Origin: Myxococcales bacterium UBA1660
GTDB taxonomy: Bacteria > Myxococcota_A > Polyangia > Polyangiales > Houyiibacteriaceae
Direction of reading: 5' to 3'
Length of the DNA: 64,000 nt
Assembly: GCA_002320815.1 (NCBI GenBank)
Contig: DCLA01000039.1
Location: 137,755 to 201,754, forward strand
Positions 1 through 6,495 of this stretch are shown here, in pieces. Below the pieces are notes generated by a model. It was not told where the DNA came from and did not search any database. It saw nothing but the letters and a program-made list of their open reading frames with translations. Numbering within the stretch: the first letter of the stretch is position 1; the number at the start of each line of letters is the position of its first letter. Both the position numbers and the translations under genes were made by a program.

Positions 1-1785
1 GCTGATCGCGACGAGGGGGATCGTCGCCGCGGCCGGGTTTCGTCGGAGGCGCCGCCCCAGCTCCAGCCCGTCGATGACCGGCATGTGGAGGTCCGACAGG
101 ATGAGGTCCGGCGGCGCGGCTTGCTCGGCGAGAAGCGCAAGGGCCGCCGCCCCGTGCTCCGCAGTCCACACGGTATGCCCGTCGCGCTCCAAGAGCGCCC
201 GAAGATAGTGCCGGTTGTCGGTATCGTCCTCGACCACGAGCACTCGTCGAGCGGGCCCGCGACCGACGGTTGGTAGGCGGGTCGCCGCCGGGACCGCGCC
301 GGGCGCGACTCGGTGAAGAGCATCGCGGAGTGCCTTCGTGCTGGAAAGCGCGCCGAAGAGCCTCGTCACCGCCGGTGCGCCGTTGGGCCCACCGGTGCGA
401 GGACCGAACACGATGACGGGCCGCGCGACGCCGCCATCGAGGGTCGTCTCGCCGACGATGGTGACGTCCGTGTCCGCCGCACCGGGACCGAGTCCATTCC
501 CGACCCGAACGCGATCGATACCCAGGCGACGCAACGCGCCCACCAGCGCTTCGCGCACCGGGCCGGAGCGTTCGACGACCCGAACTCGAAGGCCCAGAGG
601 TGAAACCGCCCGAGTTGGCGGGGGATCCGGCTGAGCGAAAGCCACCCGGAAGATGCTGCCACGCCCCTTACCGGACTGAAGCTCGATACGCCCCTCGAGA
701 GCGTCGACCAACGTCTTGGTGATCGTGAGTCCCAGACCCGCTCCCTGGTAGACGTGCATGTCGGGCTGGCCCCGGGCGAAACGGTCGAAGATCGTGTCCT
801 GGAGCTCGACGGGAACCCCGGTACCGGTGTCGCGCACCTCCAGGAACACCTCCCGGGTGGGCCCCCGCTCGGTGGCTCCGACCACGACGTTGACATGTCC
901 CTCCTCGGTGAACTGAATCGCATTGGCGATGAGGTTGGACATCACCTGTCGGAGGCGGGCGATGTCGGTCTGGAGGGGGGGCAAGGTCACCGGCGCCGTG
1001 ACGAAGAGCTCCAAACCCTTGGCGGAAGCGGCGGGAAACCAACCGTCGACGACTTCTTCGGCCAGGTCGACCAAGGAGACGGGCTCATGCTCCAGCGACA
1101 CCGTGCCTTGCTCGATCTGGGCCATGTCGATGACGTCACCCAGCAGGGAGAGCAGGCCGTTCGCGTTGCTCCGTAGTGAGGCCAGGTACTGGCGCGCCTC
1201 GGGTTCCATGTCGCACTCGGCGAGGAGGTCCGTCATCCCGACCACCACGTTCAGCGGGTTGCGAATCTCGTGACTCATCGACGCCACGAAGAGCGACTTG
1301 GAGAGGCTGCGCCCTTCGGCTCGTTCCTTCGCCTCGCGCAGCGCGCCCTCCAAGCGGCGGGCATCCTCGACCGCTCGCCGCTGGGTCTCGACGATCAGGA
1401 TGGTCTCCGCTACCGCCTCGTGCGGTGCAAAGTCCGCCAGAGACAGGCCCTGGGCGGCCAGCTCGTCCGGCCCGGTCACCCAGGGTCGACCGACGAAGAG
1501 ACGCCGTCCGCCATCGCTCACCACCTGCCCTCGAAGTCCGAGAGCCGGCCGCTCGACGGGCCGAAGCTGAACCACGTGACCGCTCATCACGGCGAGGAGA
1601 CCTCGGCCGGGAACGACCTTCGGCCGAACGATCTCGAAGCACTCGTCGAAGGGACGCCCGACCATCTCCGGGAGCTGGCGCGCGAGCGCTGGTCCCACAC
1701 CGTCCACCCGGCCGCGAGGGTCGACCCCGAAGTAGAAGGGACTGATCTGGGCGAGCAGTTCGTCCTTTCCGAGCGTCAGCGCCAT
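1..1785 (-). CDS. HNOBA-domain hybrid histidine kinase (3' end cut by window edge)
   Basis: Translating the minus strand from the ATG at 1785 gives an open frame running off the left edge (595 codons seen). Residues 1-130 resemble the HNOBA domain that accompanies H-NOX in soluble guanylate cyclases (start MALTLGKDELLAQISPFYFG; a GRPF segment near 43; a final FVGRPWVTGPDEL block). A helical linker follows, then HisKA with phospho-acceptor His172 (SMSHEIRNPLN), an HATPase with its N box near 275-295 and a GAGLGL motif, a degenerate receiver-like stretch, and a true receiver (VLVVEDDTDN, acceptor Asp in LSDLHMP) truncated at the edge. It overlaps the H-NOX gene by 10 bp, so translation is probably coupled. 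In known H-NOX/kinase pairs NO-bound H-NOX modulates kinase activity; that role here is inferred. The HNOBA assignment is from memory of the family, not a search. Confidence 0.87.
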   Translation of the reverse strand, partial: MALTLGKDELLAQISPFYFGVDPRGRVDGVGPALARQLPEMVGRPFDECFEIVRPKVVPGRGLLAVMSGHVVQLRPVERPALGLRGQVVSDGGRRLFVGRPWVTGPDELAAQGLSLADFAPHEAVAETILIVETQRRAVEDARRLEGALREAKERAEGRSLSKSLFVASMSHEIRNPLNVVVGMTDLLAECDMEPEARQYLASLRSNANGLLSLLGDVIDMAQIEQGTVSLEHEPVSLVDLAEEVVDGWFPAASAKGLELFVTAPVTLPPLQTDIARLRQVMSNLIANAIQFTEEGHVNVVVGATERGPTREVFLEVRDTGTGVPVELQDTIFDRFARGQPDMHVYQGAGLGLTITKTLVDALEGRIELQSGKGRGSIFRVAFAQPDPPPTRAVSPLGLRVRVVERSGPVREALVGALRRLGIDRVRVGNGLGPGAADTDVTIVGETTLDGGVARPVIVFGPRTGGPNGAPAVTRLFGALSSTKALRDALHRVAPGAVPAATRLPTVGRGPARRVLVVEDDTDNRHYLRALLERDGHTVWTAEHGAAALALLAEQAAPPDLILSDLHMPVIDGLELGRRLRRNPAAATIPLVAIS

Positions 1786-2297
1786 CGGCCTCCTGCACTT
1801 CCACGTACGATGACGATCGGCACCGCCCCGTCCAGGCGGCGGCGCTCGACGACCACGTCGACCGTGAGTTCGAAGAGCCGAGCGCTTCCTTCGAGGATCC
1901 CGACCGCCAGGGGCGTGAGCGAACCGCGGATCGACCGGTAGAGAAGCGTGCACCGCGCCTCATCGGCGCTCTCGAGCGAGAAGCTGGGCATCTGGACGCC
2001 TGGAAACGAGACCGAGAGGCCAGCGTGCATGGCGTCGAGCTGTCCGAGGAACGCCGTGTAGCTGGGACCCATCGCGGCGAGAACGCTTCCGTAGCCGCGG
2101 CCGCGAACCAATTCGGGAAAGCGAGAGCCGAAGTCCCGGAGCACCTCGACCTCCGATGAGCCGACGAGCTCGGCGATCCGAGCGACCCGCGCGATGGTCG
2201 ACGCATCGGGGTGCTGCTCGAACATCGCGTCCTCGGGTAGATCGACGCCCCGGACGGAAGCGTAGTCCGACAAGAGAGTATGGATCAGCCCGTTCAC
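1776..2297 (-). CDS. H-NOX haem nitric-oxide sensor protein
   Basis: This 173-aa protein is the length of stand-alone bacterial H-NOX proteins. Proximal haem ligand His91 lies in FLGQLDAMHAGL, and the haem-propionate motif YxSxR is present as Tyr120-Ser122-Arg124. The His-to-Tyr spacing of 29 residues equals that of Thermoanaerobacter H-NOX (102 to 131). The GTG start at 2297 is chosen because it overlaps the stop of the upstream REC-EAL gene (GTGA) and gives the family N terminus (VNGLIHTLL). Counting from the proximal His without gaps, the position of the distal tyrosine that stabilises oxygen is occupied by Pro129, so NO selectivity is likely (inference). It is cytoplasmic and its probable partner is the overlapping downstream HNOBA kinase. 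Confidence 0.9.
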   Translation of the reverse strand: MNGLIHTLLSDYASVRGVDLPEDAMFEQHPDASTIARVARIAELVGSSEVEVLRDFGSRFPELVRGRGYGSVLAAMGPSYTAFLGQLDAMHAGLSVSFPGVQMPSFSLESADEARCTLLYRSIRGSLTPLAVGILEGSARLFELTVDVVVERRRLDGAVPIVIVRGSAGGRWR

Positions 2298-3469
2298 GAG
2301 GCGATCACCAGGTCGCGTGGGGTCGCGAAGACAGGGCGTCCCAGCGCGAACCCCTGGAGGAGGTGGCATCCCAGACGAATCACCGTCCGATGGACCGCAC
2401 GCGACTCGATCCCTTCCGCCACGACTTGAGCCCCTTCGAGGCTGCAGAGCTCCACGAGGGTCCGCACGATCCGCTGGAGCCGAGGAGACTCGTCGACCCG
2501 CGCAGTGAGCGACCGGTCGAGCTTGACCACGTCGGGCTCGAGCTGCGCGAGGCGAGCGAGTGCGGAGAACCCAGCGCCCAAGTCGTCCAGCGCGACCCGA
2601 AACCCGAGGCGACGGAAGAGCGCGAGGCGCTGCCGTAGCCGACGAACGTTTCGAATGCTCCCGGCTTCGGTTACCTCGAGGATCACGCGCGACGCGATGT
2701 CGGCGAGAGGAGAGTCCTCGACCAGCCCCTCTTCGAGGAGATCCCCCGGAAGCACGTTCACGTAGAGGTCACCGGTCACCCGAGCGGCATCGCTGGCGAC
2801 GCAGCGGAACACCGTGGAGGCGACGTCGTTCTCCCGGCCCAGCTGGGTAGCCAAGTCCAGCACCTCTGGAGGCCGCTGAAAGGTCGCGGGTCGCATCAAC
2901 GCCTCGTGACCCACCAACCTGCCACGACGGTCGAAGATGGGCTGGTAGGCGACGCGCAAGCCATCCAGCGCGGCGTCCAAGTGGCGCTGACGGGTCTCGA
3001 CCTCCTGGCGTAGACGAAGCTCCATTCTGGAGGCCGCGCTCGCGGCGATGCGCCGTTCCTCGTTACAGCGACGCAACGCGCGCTCCACCGCCGAGCGCAG
3101 GCGGGCCGGAGCGAGGGGCTTCGAGACGTAGGCCGAGGCATCCAACTCGAGGGCGGCGATGGCCGAATCCACTGCGGGTTCGGCGGTCACCAGGACGACC
3201 CCGAGCTCGGGCTGCAGCAGCCGGGCGGCGCGCAGCAGATCCAGCCCATTCGGGGCCACCAATCCGTCGCTGCCGGGCAGCCAGAGGTCACACACGACCA
3301 CGTCGAAACAGCGAGCCTCCAGGATGCATCGAGCCTCTTCGGCTCCGAGGACCACCGCGCACTCGTACCCTTCGGTCTCGAGGTGGGCCACCGCCAGGCG
3401 CGCGAAACTCGGATCGTCGTCCACGATCAGGACACTGGTACGGGGATTGGGGCTCTCACTGCTCGTCAT
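2294..3469 (-). CDS. REC-EAL response regulator (putative c-di-GMP phosphodiesterase)
   Basis: The 391-aa protein has an N-terminal receiver (acidic VDDD at 17-19, acceptor Asp61, Lys in YVSKPL) and a C-terminal EAL domain. Catalytic signatures are visible: the EAL triplet at 189-191 (GHEALMR), Asn in YVNVLP, EVTE, DDLGAGFSAL, VVKLD, EGIES and QGFALG. All metal and base positions I can place are kept, so it should hydrolyse c-di-GMP to pGpG. A Shine-Dalgarno GGAGGA lies about 8 nt before the ATG and a sigma-54-type promoter just upstream. Its stop overlaps the H-NOX start (GTGA). It resembles HnoB of Shewanella, a REC-EAL regulator phosphorylated by an H-NOX-controlled kinase; that pairing is inferred here from gene order. 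Confidence 0.9.
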   Translation of the reverse strand: MTSSESPNPRTSVLIVDDDPSFARLAVAHLETEGYECAVVLGAEEARCILEARCFDVVVCDLWLPGSDGLVAPNGLDLLRAARLLQPELGVVLVTAEPAVDSAIAALELDASAYVSKPLAPARLRSAVERALRRCNEERRIAASAASRMELRLRQEVETRQRHLDAALDGLRVAYQPIFDRRGRLVGHEALMRPATFQRPPEVLDLATQLGRENDVASTVFRCVASDAARVTGDLYVNVLPGDLLEEGLVEDSPLADIASRVILEVTEAGSIRNVRRLRQRLALFRRLGFRVALDDLGAGFSALARLAQLEPDVVKLDRSLTARVDESPRLQRIVRTLVELCSLEGAQVVAEGIESRAVHRTVIRLGCHLLQGFALGRPVFATPRDLVIAS

Positions 3470-3858
3470 TCCGTCGTTCCTCCGCGACCGAACGATGCAG
3501 TAACCGGGCCAGCGTCGGCCGCGGCTCGAGCGGACCGAACGCCTTCACTTCCTGGGATTCGTCCCGATCCGGTACGCCCGGGGGGCGGCGAGGGCGGGGA
3601 ACACCGAGTCCGCCACACGGAACGACGGGCGCGTCGAGGCGGCCGGGGTGCCCGGGGGAGCTGGATTGCGCCCGCCAGCGCCCAGCCGAGGTCCCCTCCC
3701 CGCGTCTGTCGTGCATACCCAACACCCTGCCTGAAGCCTCGCCGCGGAAGCTCCTGCGGTTGCTCTTCGACGATCGCGCTTCTCCGCTCCCGCCCTTGGG
3801 CTGGGCCATGTCCCGGCGCCGTACCCTCATCGGCAAGAGTGTGACCGGGAGCGCTCGT
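3470..3858. other. 389-bp gap between the two REC-EAL genes
   Basis: No convincing gene is visible. A minus-strand frame from ATG 3809 to 3456 (117 aa) is open, but its product is Arg/Pro/Ser-rich, overlaps the downstream start and contains the sigma-54 promoter, so I do not call it. The right part is GC-rich with short self-complementary runs; an 8-bp palindrome GCTCGAGC lies at 3524-3531, just upstream of the -24 element. Confidence 0.5.
3496..3511 (-). promoter_or_regulatory. sigma-54 promoter of the REC-EAL/H-NOX/kinase genes
   Basis: The minus strand reads TGGCCCGGTTACTGCA, matching the -24/-12 consensus TGGCACG-N4-TTGCW at all but two positions, with the obligatory GG-N10-GC. The predicted start (about 3485) leaves a 16-nt leader carrying GGAGGA before the ATG at 3469. 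The geometry nearly copies the glmS promoter further right. A sigma-54 activator is encoded at 9292-10632. Confidence 0.62.
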
Positions 3859-5085
3859 TCATCGATCCCCCGGAGGAAACGCGGGGCGCCCGAGAAGATA
3901 CCCTTGCAGGTGCGTGCAACCGAGCTCGACCAAGACCGTCCTTTCGGCCTCCGACTCGATTCCCTCTGCAACGATCGCCGCGCCCTCGGCCGAGCAGAGC
4001 TCGACGAGCGAGCGCACGATGCGCTGGAGCTTCGGGGATCCGTCGATGTCGCGGACGAGCGACATGTCCAGCTTCACGATGTCCGGTTCGAGGAGCGCCA
4101 ACCGCGACAGAGCGGAGAAACCGGCGCCGAGGTCGTCGAGCGCGATTCGAAACCCTCGGGATCGGAGCTCGGTCAGCCGGCGTTGGAGGGCGCCCGTGTC
4201 CCGAATGGTCGCCGCTTCCGTCACTTCGATGACCACGCGGTACGCCAGGGAGGCAAGCCTCCCGAAGAGATCGTCGGGCCCAGGGTCGAACAGGTCCTGA
4301 GGATGGATGTTGATGAACAGGTCTCCTCGCAAGCGCTGAGCGTCCAGCGCGACCCGACCCATGACCCTCCGGCTCACCTCGCCGAGCCTCCCCAGCGACA
4401 GCGCACGATCGATGACTGCTCCCGGATGCGGCAGCGCCGAGGTCGCTACGCGCATCAGCGCCTCGTGACCGACGGGCTCACCGTCCCGGTCGGTGATCGG
4501 CTGATAGGCCATTCGTAGAGTCGCGAGTGCGCGGTCGAGCTCGGTCGCCTGCTCGCGCAGGAGCAGGCGCTGTTCCGCGGCCTGCTGGGAGAGCTGTCGT
4601 TCGTGGGACGTGCGCTTCCCGGCTCGCTCGATGGCCGCCACGAGCGTCTCGGGCGGGTCCCCCTTGAAGACGTAGCCCGACGCTTCCAGCTCCATCGCCC
4701 GCGTAGCCGACGACAGTTCCGGCTCTGCGGTCATGAGCACGACCCCCACGTCCGGGTAGGCATCCCGAATCGCTCCCAGGAGCTCGAGTCCCGCTCGCCC
4801 CTCGGCACCAGTGGGGCCCGGCATCCACAGGTCCGAGACGATCACATCCACTTTCGAGGCATGGTAGGCCGCCCAGGCCTCCTCCAAGGAGTGGGCCAGC
4901 TCGCAGCGAATGCCGACGCGGAAGAGTCGCCGAGCGGTGAGACGAGCGAAGTCGACGTCGTCGTCCACGACCAGGACCCTCGGTCGGTCGGACGCGAAGA
5001 GCTCCGGGGGGCTCCAACCCGCAGTTCCGTTCGCGCCCTCCCCGCCCGACGTCCCATCGACTCCATCGGCGTGCATCTGTTCCAT
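3859..5085 (-). CDS. REC-EAL response regulator, paralogue (putative c-di-GMP phosphodiesterase)
   Basis: The 408-aa protein has a receiver at about 35-155 (VDDDVD, acceptor Asp85 in VSDLWMPG, Lys in YVFKGD) and an EAL domain at about 190-400. The EAL triplet is at 207-209, followed by FINIHP, EVTE, DDLGAGFSAL, IVKLD, EGIES and QGYLLG; the catalytic set looks complete. It is clearly paralogous to the next gene on this strand (shared VGHEALMR and LDDLGAGFSAL blocks). An AGGAG sequence lies 6 nt upstream of the ATG. It is divergent from the FIST gene across a 195-bp region and separated from the second REC-EAL gene by 389 bp, so the two may be transcribed separately. Two phosphodiesterases might answer the two neighbouring kinases, which is speculative. 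Confidence 0.9.
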   Translation of the reverse strand: MEQMHADGVDGTSGGEGANGTAGWSPPELFASDRPRVLVVDDDVDFARLTARRLFRVGIRCELAHSLEEAWAAYHASKVDVIVSDLWMPGPTGAEGRAGLELLGAIRDAYPDVGVVLMTAEPELSSATRAMELEASGYVFKGDPPETLVAAIERAGKRTSHERQLSQQAAEQRLLLREQATELDRALATLRMAYQPITDRDGEPVGHEALMRVATSALPHPGAVIDRALSLGRLGEVSRRVMGRVALDAQRLRGDLFINIHPQDLFDPGPDDLFGRLASLAYRVVIEVTEAATIRDTGALQRRLTELRSRGFRIALDDLGAGFSALSRLALLEPDIVKLDMSLVRDIDGSPKLQRIVRSLVELCSAEGAAIVAEGIESEAERTVLVELGCTHLQGYLLGRPAFPPGDR

Positions 5086-5249
5086 GGTCAGCTCCTACGA
5101 ATGTGAGATGCGGATTGCATCGTTCCGAGGCACCCGGTTGCAGAGACCGGTCCAACCCGCTCCCTGGGTATCTGCTTGGGGCCGTGCGTCGATGCGGGAC
5201 CCCTCGTTCCAGATCGGAACCACGGCACCGCGCTCTCCGAAGTCGGCGC

Positions 5250-5265
5250 TGGCACACGCTGTGCT
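5250..5265 (+). promoter_or_regulatory. possible sigma-54 promoter before the FIST gene
   Basis: The sequence TGGCACACGCTGTGCT keeps GG-N10-GC and most of TGGCACG-N4-TTGCW. The predicted transcription start is about 5276, only 5 nt before the ATG at 5281, and no Shine-Dalgarno is present, so the transcript would be nearly leaderless. This makes it less secure than the glmS and REC-EAL promoters. Confidence 0.42.
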
Positions 5266-5280
5266 GATACTCGCGGATCG

Positions 5281-6495
5281 ATGAACGACACCCGACTCAG
5301 TGCCAGCGTCGCCTTCTTCTCCGCGGAGACCTCTGCCGATGACGTGGCTGGGGACGCATTGACGAAGCTCCGCGCGGACCTCGGGGGAGACCCCCACCTA
5401 CTGCTGGTGTACGCCGCCGGCGCAGTGGACGTCGCGCCCGTACTGCGCTCTCTACGGCGTCGAACCGACGCCAAGATCGCCGGCGGGACCAGCGCTCGGG
5501 GTCTCCTCGGAAGTCGGGCCATCGACGGCCCCATCGTGGGGCTCTTTGCCATCCGCGACGTCGACGGAGCCTTCGGGGTGGGCACCGAGTCTCTCGCCAC
5601 CGGAGGAGCACGCCTGGCGGGCGCGACGGCGGCACGACGCTCGGCAGCGGACGCCGGGCGAACCGGCGAGCTCCCCGCGCTGGTCTGGATTTGCTCCGCG
5701 CCCGGAGACGAGGAGCACGTGCTCGTCGGCGTGGGCGAAGTCTACGGACCGCACGCACCCATCGTCGGAGGGAGCAGCGCGGACGACTTCGTCCAAGGAC
5801 ATTGGCGACAGTTGGCTCGGGACCAGGTGTTCGACGACCACGTGGTCGTCGTCACCATGCATACGACAGCGCGGGTGGAGACGGCCCTCCAGTGCGGGTA
5901 CGAGCCGACCGAGAAGAGTTGGTTGGCCACGCGGGTCGAGGGCCGGTCCCTTTTGGCGTTGGACGGCGAGCCCGCGTTCGAGAGCTGGCGCAGAGCCGCA
6001 GCGGTGGACGAGGCGGACTCCACGAGCCTGCTGGCCGCCTCCACCTTTCATCCCCTGGGACGTCCGTACACGTCGTCGGAAGGCACCCGGCACTTCATCT
6101 TGGTACACCCCGCAGCCCAGGTGGCGGGCGGTGGAATGAGTCTCTTCGCGCGCGCCGAAGAGGGTCAGGAGCTGGTGCTCATGCGCGGGACTCCGGACAG
6201 CCTGGTCGGTAGAGCCGCCAGGGTAGCGGAGGAGGTCAAAGAGATGACCGAAGTGACGCCGGACAGGATCCGCGGAGCTCTGGTCGTCTTCTGTGCCGGC
6301 TGCCGATTCGCGATCGAGGACCGGATGGAGGAGGTCGCCGCGAGCCTTGCACGAGTGCTTCCCGGGGTCCCGCTCCTCGGCGTGTTCACCTTCGGCGAAC
6401 AAGGCTGTCCCTCGCCGGGCGGCGCCCAGCACGCCAACCTGATGGTGAGCGTGACACTCTTCGCGGACTCCGATCCGCAGTGGCGAAGCGCGTGA
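5281..6495 (+). CDS. FIST-domain sensor protein (NosP-like)
   Basis: The 404-aa protein has FIST_N (about 1-220: SVAFFSAE, KIAGGTSARGLLG, IVGGSSADD) followed by FIST_C (about 230-390, ending GVFTFGEQGCP and the terminal HANL pattern). No signal peptide or membrane helix is seen, so it is cytoplasmic. FIST proteins of the NosP family bind haem and NO and control an adjacent, often hybrid, histidine kinase; others may bind small ligands. Here the stop overlaps the next kinase gene by 16 bp, the usual NosP-kinase arrangement. The start MNDTRLSASV at 5281 is preferred to an upstream in-frame ATG because the earlier residues are not FIST-like. Haem binding itself cannot be read from sequence. Confidence 0.85.
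   Translation: MNDTRLSASVAFFSAETSADDVAGDALTKLRADLGGDPHLLLVYAAGAVDVAPVLRSLRRRTDAKIAGGTSARGLLGSRAIDGPIVGLFAIRDVDGAFGVGTESLATGGARLAGATAARRSAADAGRTGELPALVWICSAPGDEEHVLVGVGEVYGPHAPIVGGSSADDFVQGHWRQLARDQVFDDHVVVVTMHTTARVETALQCGYEPTEKSWLATRVEGRSLLALDGEPAFESWRRAAAVDEADSTSLLAASTFHPLGRPYTSSEGTRHFILVHPAAQVAGGGMSLFARAEEGQELVLMRGTPDSLVGRAARVAEEVKEMTEVTPDRIRGALVVFCAGCRFAIEDRMEEVAASLARVLPGVPLLGVFTFGEQGCPSPGGAQHANLMVSVTLFADSDPQWRSA

Noticed and set aside
1136..2206. 356-aa minus-strand frame over the H-NOX and kinase genes
   Set aside because: Out-of-frame; the true frames show haem and kinase motifs.
3456..3809. Minus-strand 117-aa frame between the two REC-EAL genes
   Set aside because: Arg/Pro/Ser-rich, overlaps the next start codon and contains the sigma-54 promoter; no family resemblance. 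Only its last 30 residues look protein-like.
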